A DNA stretch of 56,437 bases from JBEATZ01 sp041178545. Lineage in GTDB: Bacteria > Planctomycetota > UBA1135 > UBA2386. Shown one piece after another: positions 49,830 to 56,437 of the stretch. Under the pieces are notes generated by a model. The model was not told the DNA's origin, made no database searches, and was given only the letters and a program-made list of their open reading frames with translations. Position numbers and translations under genes: made by a program. Position 1 is the first letter of the stretch. The number at the start of each line of letters is the position of its first letter. The stretch covers positions 1-56,437 of the forward strand of contig JBEGVB010000090.1 of assembly GCA_041178545.1 (NCBI GenBank), in the 5' to 3' direction.

Positions 49830-52317
49830 GAACACCCCGGCGAACCCCGCCGCCCCCTGGCGCCACGACACGCGCAAGGAGGACCTCAAGGTCATCGGCA
49901 AGCCGATGCGCAAGGTCGATGCCCGCAGCAAGGTGGCGGGCCTCACCCGCTTCGCGGACGACCTGTCGATGCCGCGCATGCTGCACATGAAGCTGCTGCG
50001 CAGCACCCATGCCCACGCCCGCATCGTCCACGTGGACGTGAGCAAGGCCAAGGCGCTGAAGGGCGTGCACGCGATCATCACGGGCAAGGACCTGCCGATC
50101 CCCTTCGGCATCCTGCCGGTGAGCCAGGACGAGCACACGCTCTGCCCCGACCGCGTTCGCTTCGTCGGCGACCCCGTGGCTGCCGTGGCGGCGGTGGACG
50201 AGGAGACCGCGTGGGAGGCGTGCCGGCTCATCGAGGTGCAGTACGAGGTGCTGCCGACGATGGGTGGCCCACACGAGGCCGCGGCCCATGAGGAACCGCG
50301 CATCCACGACTACGGCGTGCGCGGCAACATCCACCGGCTCGAGAACCTCGAGTTCGGCGACCTCGCGCAGGGCTTTGCCGAGGCCGACCACGTCCGCGAG
50401 GACATGTTCTTCTTCGAGGGCAACACGCACCTGCCGATGGAGCAGCACGCGTCGCTGGCGCACTTCGACAAGGACGGCAAGCTCACCATCTGGTCGTCGA
50501 CGCAGACGCCGCACTACCTGCACAAGGCGCTGAGCCGCGTGCTGCACCCGGTCCCCGCGCACCACATCCGCGTGATCGCCTGCCCCAACGGCGGCGGCTT
50601 CGGCGGCAAGAGCGACCCGTTCAACCACGAGATCGCGGCCTGCAAGCTGTCCATGGTCACCGGACGGCCCGTCAAGGTCGCGCTCACGCGCGAGGAGGTC
50701 TTCTGGTGCCACCGCGGCCGCCACCCGGTGCACATGAAGGCTCGCATCGGCGTGAAGAAGAACGGCGAGATCACCGCCCTCGACTTCGAGAGCTACCTCG
50801 ACGGTGGCGCCTACGGCAGCTACGGCACGGCCTCGACCTTCTACACGGGTGCCCTGCAGACCGTGACCTACAAGGTCCGCAACTACCACTTCCGCGGAGC
50901 GCGCTTCTTCACCAACAAGGCGCCGTGCGGCCCCAAGCGCGGCCACGGCACGCCGCAGCCGCGGTTTGCCCTCGAGGTCCAGCTCGACAAGATCGCCTGT
51001 GACCTCGGCCTCGACCCGGCGCAGATGCGCCTCGACAACCTGGCCCCGCGCGACTCGCTCACGGCCAACTTCCTCCGCATCGGATCGATGGGCCTCGGCC
51101 AGTGCATCCAGAAGGTGGTGGAGGGCTCGGGCTGGAAACAGCGCCGCGGCAAGCTGGGCCGCGGCCGCGGTCTCGGCATCGCGTGCTCGAGCTACCTGAG
51201 CGGCGCGGGCCTGCCGATCTACTGGAACGGCATGCCGCACTCCGGCGTGCAGCTCAAGGTCGACCGCAGCGGCCTCGTCACCGTGTTCTGCGGCTCCACC
51301 GACATCGGCCAGGGCTCGGACTCGATCCTCGCCTACATCACTGCCGAGGTGCTCGGCATCGACCCGCTGGGCATCCGCGTGGTGACGAGCGACACCGACC
51401 TCACCCCCGTCGACCTCGGCAGCTACAGCTCGCGCGTGACCGTGATGACGGGCAACGCCGCACTGCAGGCCGCCGAGCGAGCGCGCGACATCCTGGCGCG
51501 GGGCGCTGCCGAGCACCTGGGAGTGCCTGCGTCGCGGCTCGTGTTCGCGGACTGCCGCGTGTTCGACAGCGAGGACCCTGCCAAGGGCTGCAGCTTCCAG
51601 GAGGCCATCGTGGCCGCCGAGTCGCGCTTCGGCACGATCGGCACGGTGGGCAGCTACACGCCGCCCAAGGCCGCAGCCAAGTTCCGCGGCGGTGGTGTCG
51701 GCCCCTCGCCCAGCTACAGCTACTCCGCCGCGGTGGTGGAGGTGGACGTCGACGTCGAAACTGGCGTGTACCGCGTCCCGAAGATCTGGGTCGCGCATGA
51801 CATCGGCCGCCCGATCAACGCGACCGTGGCCATGGGCCAGATCGAGGGCTCGGTCTACATGGGCCTCGGCGAGGCCATGATGGAGGAGATGGCGTACCGG
51901 GACCGCAACCACAAGGGCCACCGCATCTTCGTCCACAAGATCCCATCGCTGCTCGAGTACAAGAGCCCGACCACCCTCGAGATGCCCGAGGTCGTCACCT
52001 ACGTGGTGGAGGACCCGGACCGCAACGGACCGTTCGGTGCCAAGGAGGTCGGCCAGGGACCGCTGCTGCCCATCATGCCCGCAGTGGCCAACGCCATCTT
52101 CGACGCGGTGGGCGCGCGCGTGGACGAGATCCCAGTGACCTTCGAGAAGGTGTATGCAGCGATGCAGGCGGGCAAGGCAGGCAAGGACGCGCGCCATGGC
52201 CCGACCGAGATGCCGAAGGTGGACTTCGGCGAGTCGCTCAAGGTCAAGACGCCTTGGCAGGGTGGTGACGGCACCGCCTGGAACGAGCCCAAGCGCGACA
52301 AGAAGGCAGCGAAGTGA
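49819..52317 (+). CDS. hcrA: Molybdenum-cofactor large subunit, 4-hydroxybenzoyl-CoA-reductase-like
   Basis: The 832-residue molybdopterin subunit carries GGGFGGKSDPFNHEIAACK, the pterin-binding signature, GPKRGHGTPQPRFALE, and near the end GAKEVGQGPLLPI with the conserved base Glu of the family. The segment GFGGKSDPFNHEI resembles 4-hydroxybenzoyl-CoA reductase alpha subunits as I recall them. It would reductively remove a para-hydroxyl from an aryl-CoA. The gene has an overlap with the small-subunit gene and an 10-bp gap to the FAD subunit. The natural substrate cannot be fixed from sequence alone. Confidence 0.85.
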   Translation: MATENTPANPAAPWRHDTRKEDLKVIGKPMRKVDARSKVAGLTRFADDLSMPRMLHMKLLRSTHAHARIVHVDVSKAKALKGVHAIITGKDLPIPFGILPVSQDEHTLCPDRVRFVGDPVAAVAAVDEETAWEACRLIEVQYEVLPTMGGPHEAAAHEEPRIHDYGVRGNIHRLENLEFGDLAQGFAEADHVREDMFFFEGNTHLPMEQHASLAHFDKDGKLTIWSSTQTPHYLHKALSRVLHPVPAHHIRVIACPNGGGFGGKSDPFNHEIAACKLSMVTGRPVKVALTREEVFWCHRGRHPVHMKARIGVKKNGEITALDFESYLDGGAYGSYGTASTFYTGALQTVTYKVRNYHFRGARFFTNKAPCGPKRGHGTPQPRFALEVQLDKIACDLGLDPAQMRLDNLAPRDSLTANFLRIGSMGLGQCIQKVVEGSGWKQRRGKLGRGRGLGIACSSYLSGAGLPIYWNGMPHSGVQLKVDRSGLVTVFCGSTDIGQGSDSILAYITAEVLGIDPLGIRVVTSDTDLTPVDLGSYSSRVTVMTGNAALQAAERARDILARGAAEHLGVPASRLVFADCRVFDSEDPAKGCSFQEAIVAAESRFGTIGTVGSYTPPKAAAKFRGGGVGPSPSYSYSAAVVEVDVDVETGVYRVPKIWVAHDIGRPINATVAMGQIEGSVYMGLGEAMMEEMAYRDRNHKGHRIFVHKIPSLLEYKSPTTLEMPEVVTYVVEDPDRNGPFGAKEVGQGPLLPIMPAVANAIFDAVGARVDEIPVTFEKVYAAMQAGKAGKDARHGPTEMPKVDFGESLKVKTPWQGGDGTAWNEPKRDKKAAK

Positions 52318-52327
52318 GGATGCAACC

Positions 52328-53305
52328 ATGCTGAGGCTCCCTTCCTTCACCTACCACCAGCCGAAGACCGCCGCCGAGGCGGTGCGCATCGCGGCTGCCA
52401 ACGGCCGCAACTCGATGTACGTCGCGGGCGGCACCGACCTCTACCCCAACATGAAGCGGCGCCAGCAGGTGCCGGGACACGTGATCTCGCTGCAGCACCT
52501 CAAGGAGCTGCACTCGGTCGAGGTGCGTGCGGACGGCGGCCTGACGGTTGGCGCGATGGTCTCACTCACGGCGATCGAGAACCACCCATTGGTCAAGCTG
52601 CACTACCCGGCGCTGGCCCATGCCGTGTCCGAGATCAGCACTCCGTTGCTGCGCAACATGGGCACGTTCGGCGGCAACCTGCTGCTCGACACCCGCTGCA
52701 CCTACTACGACCAGACCCATGAGTGGCGCGAGTCGATCTCCTTCTGCATGAAGAAGGACGGCGACATCTGCTGGGTCGCCCCCGGCAGTCCGCGCTGCTG
52801 GGCCGTGCAGAGTTCGGACTCGGTGCCCGTGGTGTGCGCTCTCGAGGCCACGGTCGAACTGGTCGGCACCGACGGCACCCGCACCATCCCCGCGGGCGAG
52901 CTGTACCGCGACGACGGCATCCACTACCTCACCAAGCGGCCCGAGGAGCTGCTCACGCGCGTGCACCTGCCCGCTCCGGGCAACTGGAAGGCCAGCTACG
53001 TGAAGCTGCGTCGCCGCGACACCTTCGACTTCCCGGTGCTGGGTGTCGGTGCGTGCCTCTGGTTCGAGGGCGGCAAGGTCAAGAAGGCCAACATCCGCCT
53101 CGGCGGCGCCGGCAGCTACGCGATCCCGGCCACCGACAGCGAGAAGCTGCTGGTCGGGCAGGCGCTCAGCGACGCCCTGATCGCCGAGGCCGGCAATGCC
53201 GCGTTCAAGCCCGCGCGCACGATGGACAACACCGACCTCGACGTCTACTGGCGCCGAAAGGTGGCGCCGGTGTACGTGGCGCGCGCGCTCTCCGCCTGCA
53301 AGTGA
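52328..53305 (+). CDS. hcrB: FAD/4Fe-4S subunit, 4-hydroxybenzoyl-CoA-reductase-like
   Basis: The 325-residue FAD-binding subunit has the FAD loop YVAGGTDLYPNMK and TFGGNLLLDTRC. After this it contains an insertion with four cysteines, C124, C140, C148 and C157, in the same 16-8-9 spacing as the loop that binds an extra [4Fe-4S] cluster in the Thauera 4-hydroxybenzoyl-CoA reductase beta subunit, as I recall it. That cluster is absent from ordinary xanthine-oxidase relatives, so it identifies the enzyme type. It is the third gene of the operon and is followed after 7 bp by a secreted protein of unknown role. Confidence 0.88.
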   Translation: MLRLPSFTYHQPKTAAEAVRIAAANGRNSMYVAGGTDLYPNMKRRQQVPGHVISLQHLKELHSVEVRADGGLTVGAMVSLTAIENHPLVKLHYPALAHAVSEISTPLLRNMGTFGGNLLLDTRCTYYDQTHEWRESISFCMKKDGDICWVAPGSPRCWAVQSSDSVPVVCALEATVELVGTDGTRTIPAGELYRDDGIHYLTKRPEELLTRVHLPAPGNWKASYVKLRRRDTFDFPVLGVGACLWFEGGKVKKANIRLGGAGSYAIPATDSEKLLVGQALSDALIAEAGNAAFKPARTMDNTDLDVYWRRKVAPVYVARALSACK

Positions 53306-53312
53306 TGCGCGC

Positions 53313-54797
53313 ATGACCCCTTGGGCCAGTGCCTGTCGGTTCGCGTGTGCGATCGCGCTGGCTTCGCCGCTCGCCTCCCAGTGTGGTGCCGCGTGGGCGG
53401 TGCCCGCGAGTGCAAGCTTCGGCGGCGCAGTGCAGGTGCTGTCGGCGTGGGATCCGGATGGCCTTGGGCCACTCGCTCCTCGCTCCGTCGCAGCAGGCGA
53501 CTTCACGAGTGTCGGCTCGCTGGGTGCCGCTCGGATCGCCGTGTACGACGATGCGTTGCAGGTCTGGGTCCAGCTCGGCACAGGGCTCGGCAGCAGGGTG
53601 CGGTGCGTACTCGGACTCGACAGCGGGGAACTGGTTGCGGGCGGTGACTTCTTGGATGTCGCAGGCATGCCCGCGCCGGGAGTCGCCAGCTGGGACGGGA
53701 CCCAGTGGCGCGCGCTCGGCAGCGGTCTGGCATTCGGGGCATCTCCCGGTCGCGCGCATGCGCTCGGACGGCTACCCGACGGCAGTCTCGTTGCAGGCGG
53801 CTTCTTCAGCACGGCAGGCGGCGTGCCTGCAGCAAATGTTGCGCGCTGGGACGGTGCAGCGTGGCAATCGCTCGGCAGCGGCACCAATGGCGGCATCAAC
53901 TGCATCTTGAGCGATGCCGAGGGTCGACTCTGGTTCGGAGGCAGTTTCACCCAGGCAGGCAGTCAGCCTGCGTCGCGCGTGGCGCGCTGGGACGGGACCG
54001 CGTGGTCGCCGATGACTGGTGGTCCCTCCGCCTCGGTTCTCGACATGGCGTGGGATGCGGACGGGCGACTGCTCGTGTGCACCAGCCAGCACGTCATGCG
54101 CTGGGACGGCATCGCCTGGGCGACGCTGCCGCAGGTGCCCGGGCAGCCCTACACCAGCCGACTCGTGGTGCTGCCGGACGGCAGTGTGCTGGTCGCGGGT
54201 TTCGGGTCCATCGGCGGCGTCTTCGCAGACCACCTGTTCCGGTGGGATGGTGCGACCTGGACCCTCGTTGCCACTGCGAATGGCGCTGTCAACGAACTCC
54301 GTGCCGAGGCGGATGGATCCGTGGTCGTTGCGGGTGGGTTCACAGCAGTCGCTGGCATCGCGGCACAGCGTCTTGCCGTACTGGCCAGCACGTGCCCTGC
54401 CGCGAGCAGCAGCGTTGCAGCGGGGTGCTCTGGCATCGCATCCGCTCTGCGGGTCGAGTCGGCAGCATGGCTCGGCGGCGCAGTGCGTACCTCGGTGATC
54501 GGATTGCCCGGGGGCGCCCTTCCCGTGGTTGTGCGCGGGCTCGAGCCGACCCAGTTGGCGTTGGCCGCAGTGCTGGGCGGAGCGCTCCCGGGCTGCGAAC
54601 TCCGCGTGCGCGCTGACACACTGACTCTTGCCTCAGTCGCTTCAGGGTCTGCAAGTGCTCGGCTCGATGTGCCGCATGTTCCGGCACTCACCGGCATGGT
54701 GGTCCACGAACAATGGGTCGTGATCGAACCCACCCCGGGCGGCGAGTTACGGGCCACGAGCACCAACTCTCTGGCCCACGCAGTGGGAGCCTTCTGA
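53313..54797 (+). CDS. Secreted propeller-like repeat protein
   Basis: The 494-residue precursor has a signal-like N-terminus (MTPWASACRFACAIALASPLAS). It then shows about six repeats built on ..ARWDGxxWxxLGSG.. with GGSFTQAGSQPASRVARWDG as the clearest, suggesting a beta-propeller. The C-terminal 120 residues are a different, strand-rich domain ending NSLAHAVGAF, similar in layout to other surface proteins here. The start at 53313 is an ATG 7 bp after the hcrB stop. Its codon bias looks slightly less extreme, but I have not measured it. It may be cotranscribed with the reductase, though a functional link is doubtful. The IS begins 5 bp after its stop. Confidence 0.75.
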   Translation: MTPWASACRFACAIALASPLASQCGAAWAVPASASFGGAVQVLSAWDPDGLGPLAPRSVAAGDFTSVGSLGAARIAVYDDALQVWVQLGTGLGSRVRCVLGLDSGELVAGGDFLDVAGMPAPGVASWDGTQWRALGSGLAFGASPGRAHALGRLPDGSLVAGGFFSTAGGVPAANVARWDGAAWQSLGSGTNGGINCILSDAEGRLWFGGSFTQAGSQPASRVARWDGTAWSPMTGGPSASVLDMAWDADGRLLVCTSQHVMRWDGIAWATLPQVPGQPYTSRLVVLPDGSVLVAGFGSIGGVFADHLFRWDGATWTLVATANGAVNELRAEADGSVVVAGGFTAVAGIAAQRLAVLASTCPAASSSVAAGCSGIASALRVESAAWLGGAVRTSVIGLPGGALPVVVRGLEPTQLALAAVLGGALPGCELRVRADTLTLASVASGSASARLDVPHVPALTGMVVHEQWVVIEPTPGGELRATSTNSLAHAVGAF

Positions 54798-54802
54798 GGA
54801 TC

Positions 54803-54821
54803 CAGATCGCGGAGTTGTGGA
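54803..54821. repeat. Left terminal inverted repeat of the complete IS
   Basis: CAGATCGCGGAGTTGTGGA is the exact reverse complement of 55987-56005. It lies 5 bp after the stop of the propeller-like gene and is downstream of the transposase gene. Confidence 0.9.
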
Positions 54822-54861
54822 CACCTTCGTGGTGGCCCCCCTCCGCACCCTCTCGTTCCGT

Positions 54862-55911
54862 TCACGCTGCGACCGTCCTCCTGCCGTCCATGCTGAGCGG
54901 GTGGCTGCTCACCGGGCCCCAGTCCTGTCGCCACGAGCACACCTCCTCGTAGCTGAGGTGCCGCGGCAGGATCCCCATGTGCCAAGCCGGCGTCCGGTGC
55001 GCGGACTCCATGTTGGTCCGGCGCCGCACGAAGTTTCGGTAGACCTGCAGCAGTGCGAGCTGTGTCTTCAGGAACTCACCTTTCTTGCTCACGCACCAGC
55101 TCCGCCTGTGCAGCCGCGAGCCGGTGTCGCGCAGGCGCGCAAAGGTGTGGTTGATGGGGAACAGCGGGTTGAAATGGTCGCGCTGTGCCGTGCCCGGCGT
55201 AGTCCGGTGCTCTACCTGTTCGCCGAGGATGCGCTTCACCAGACTCGCGTACATCGCCTTCTCGTCGGTGAGCAGTCGGGCCTTCCCGCCCCCGAGCCGG
55301 TCCCGGAAGCGCTGCAGCACGCCGCGCACTGCCGCCCGACTCAGGTCCTTGCGCTTGCCGTGCTTGCGCTCGTGGGCGTCCTGCCTCCTCCGCCGCGGGC
55401 TGCCTTTGCGCGCGAGCCTTCGGATCGGCGCCACATCGTGTTCGACGATCAAGCCGCTGCGCTGGTCGACGACCACCGGGACGGTGAGTGTCTGGATGCT
55501 GTCGGTCTCGAAGGTCTCCAGCTCGTCCATGACCACGGTGCGACCGCTTGGGAAGCGCGGAACGAGGTTCTGGTGCAGGTCCCCGGCCTGACGACCCAGC
55601 TTGCGGAACTTCCGCTGCACGGCTGAGATGGAGACGCGGTGCTCAAGGCTGAAGCGGCGCAGGCTCACGCCGCTGGTGGCGGCCTGGACCAGCTTGGGGT
55701 TCAGGTCGGGTCGCTGGTCGTGGTAGTCCGCGCGGAAGGTCTGGTAGCCAAAGGTCTTGCGGCAACTGCGGCAGCGGTACCGCGGGATCAGGTGGTCGCG
55801 GCAGGCCACCGCGTAGGCGCCGTGGCGATGCCAGAACCGGCCGCCGGGACGGAGGTGCTGCTCACAACTGCGGTTGGGGCAACGGGGCGGAACGAACTTG
55901 CGAAGGTCCAA
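54862..55911 (-). CDS. IS1-like transposase
   Basis: The 349-residue protein joins an InsA-like zinc-binding N-terminus (CPNRSCEQH..., CRSCRKTFGY) and a helix-turn-helix (about 80-110, SISAVQRKFRKLGRQ) with an InsB-like DDE domain. Candidate catalytic residues are the Asp in VMDELETFE and LLTDEKAMY; the third acidic residue is less certain. It encodes both parts in one uninterrupted frame, unlike classical IS1, which needs frameshifting. TTG at 55911 is the start chosen; GTG 21 bp upstream is an alternative. No truncation is seen, so it may be active. Confidence 0.85.
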   Translation of the reverse strand: MDLRKFVPPRCPNRSCEQHLRPGGRFWHRHGAYAVACRDHLIPRYRCRSCRKTFGYQTFRADYHDQRPDLNPKLVQAATSGVSLRRFSLEHRVSISAVQRKFRKLGRQAGDLHQNLVPRFPSGRTVVMDELETFETDSIQTLTVPVVVDQRSGLIVEHDVAPIRRLARKGSPRRRRQDAHERKHGKRKDLSRAAVRGVLQRFRDRLGGGKARLLTDEKAMYASLVKRILGEQVEHRTTPGTAQRDHFNPLFPINHTFARLRDTGSRLHRRSWCVSKKGEFLKTQLALLQVYRNFVRRRTNMESAHRTPAWHMGILPRHLSYEEVCSWRQDWGPVSSHPLSMDGRRTVAA

Positions 55912-55986
55912 GCGAACTCCCTGCCGCGCACGACATCGTGCTCGCGACAGGGGGCTGTGCGCAGGAATCAGTCAGGGTCGCAGGGT

Positions 55987-56005
55987 TCCACAACTCCGCG
56001 ATCTG
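55987..56005. repeat. Right terminal inverted repeat of the complete IS
   Basis: TCCACAACTCCGCGATCTG forms a perfect 19-bp inverted pair with 54803-54821. It is on the transposase-promoter side, 75 bp upstream of the start codon, and 6 bp from the stop of the following convergent gene. Confidence 0.9.
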
Positions 56006-56011
56006 ATTCCG

Positions 56012-56437
56012 TCAGTTGGCGAGGATCCACTCATTCGCGTTCGACATCGAGAACGCGCCCGTTGCCGGGATCAGGTTGACGTTCTGCCAGTTGATCGGGC
56101 CGACGCCAGCGAGGGCCGGGTTGTTGGGCACCGCGAGGGTGTAGGTGTAGGTGCCGGGGCCCATGGGCGCGCCGCCGTTGAGCGGCACGGTGAAGGTGGG
56201 GTTGTTGACCAGCACCGTCCCGAACGGCGTGGGCACGTTGGCGCGGCCGAAGCCGGCGGCAACGAAGCCGAGCGCGTTGCTGTCGCGCTGGTCGACCACC
56301 AGGGTGGCCGTCTGGCCCACGAAGGGCAGCGTGGTGCACTTCATGGTGGGAGCCGCAGGACCTGCGCCCGATGCCGTGCCGGTTCCGTACGGGATGCCGA
56401 CGCACGAGGTCACGCCCATGAAGACGCGTGCGAGTGC
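56012..56437 (-). CDS. C-terminal part of a secreted beta-rich protein (truncated by the window edge)
   Basis: The frame is open from the right edge to the stop at 56012-56014 and encodes at least 141 residues. The visible part is strand-rich with Asn, Gly and Pro turns (FTVPLNGGAPMGPGTYTYTL) and ends SMSNANEWILAN. This style resembles C-terminal domains of other secreted proteins in this genome. No function can be given. The ATG at 56419 is internal or a possible start; the frame continues through the edge, so the true start lies outside. Confidence 0.7.
   Translation of the reverse strand, partial: ALARVFMGVTSCVGIPYGTGTASGAGPAAPTMKCTTLPFVGQTATLVVDQRDSNALGFVAAGFGRANVPTPFGTVLVNNPTFTVPLNGGAPMGPGTYTYTLAVPNNPALAGVGPINWQNVNLIPATGAFSMSNANEWILAN

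Larger units (their letters stand above)
54803..56005 (-). mobile_element. Complete IS1-like insertion sequence
   Basis: The 1203-bp element is bounded by perfect 19-bp inverted repeats and contains one transposase gene on the minus strand. No clear target duplication is visible next to the ends (GAGGATC on the left, ATTCCGT on the right). It sits between two convergent genes with its ends 5 and 6 bp from their stop codons. It belongs to the same family as the partial copy at the left edge, in opposite orientation. Confidence 0.88.

Noticed and set aside
54796..56012. Target-site duplication around the complete IS
   Set aside because: The bases flanking the two ends do not match at any length I tried from 5 to 9; the shared GATC belongs to the repeats themselves.

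Overview
The window is a GC-rich, densely coded stretch of bacterial chromosome. The most likely source is a member of the Planctomycetota. The main pointer is the minus-strand operon at 11.5-19.5 kb, which encodes DUF1501, PPC-domain, DUF1549/DUF1553 and cytochrome-c/WD40 proteins, a combination typical of that phylum. The TonB-dependent receptor with an ExbB/ExbD/TonB system shows a Gram-negative, outer-membrane cell plan. Many secreted proteins and lipoproteins, and frequent 4-bp ATGA/GTGA gene overlaps, are also evident. No tRNA, rRNA or CRISPR array was recognised. No stretch longer than about 240 bp lacks a gene.

Layout: (1) 1-328, the 3' end of an IS1-like element. (2) 331-3791 (-), an RNA-repair operon: an unknown cyclase-like protein, a protein-isoaspartate methyltransferase fused to archease, and the RNA ligase RtcB. 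(3) 3892-5487 (-), a secreted M14 metallopeptidase. (4) 5578-9580 (+), methylmalonyl-CoA epimerase and a three-subunit propionyl-CoA-type carboxylase, followed by an ABC-F ATPase. (5) 11549-19459 (-), the planctomycete surface cytochrome/DUF1501 operon. (6) 19647-20941 (+), a lipoprotein and a B3/4-domain protein. (7) 20955-24534 (-), an RdgC-like gene pair, a parvulin-type isomerase and a lipoprotein. (8) 24706-29644 (-), a fatty-acid oxidation operon: acyl-CoA ligase, FadI-like and FadJ-like. (9) 29769-33713 (+), a patatin-ferredoxin fusion, a thioredoxin-like lipoprotein and a pair resembling the DprE2/DprE1 epimerase system. (10) 33953-37386 (+), a DEAD-box helicase and two unknown proteins. 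(11) 37607-49224 (+), a complete TonB2-type uptake system: beta-helix surface protein, TPR lipoprotein, TonB-dependent receptor, DUF3450, TtpC-like, ExbB, ExbD, TonB and a TPR protein. (12) 49308-53305 (+), a three-subunit 4-hydroxybenzoyl-CoA-reductase-like molybdo-enzyme, then a secreted propeller-like protein. (13) 54803-56005, a complete IS1-like element between two convergent genes.

Metabolically the window suggests a heterotroph. It oxidises fatty acids through the ligase, thiolase and hydratase/dehydrogenase, and feeds propionyl-CoA through carboxylase and epimerase towards succinyl-CoA. It imports large solutes through TonB and can probably reductively dehydroxylate an aromatic CoA thioester. 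The most notable observations are the methyltransferase-archease fusion next to rtcB, the patatin-ferredoxin fusion, the DprE1/DprE2-like pair, a set of -10-like boxes placed 6-10 nt before start codons (suggesting leaderless mRNAs), and IS copies seated within a few bases of stop codons.
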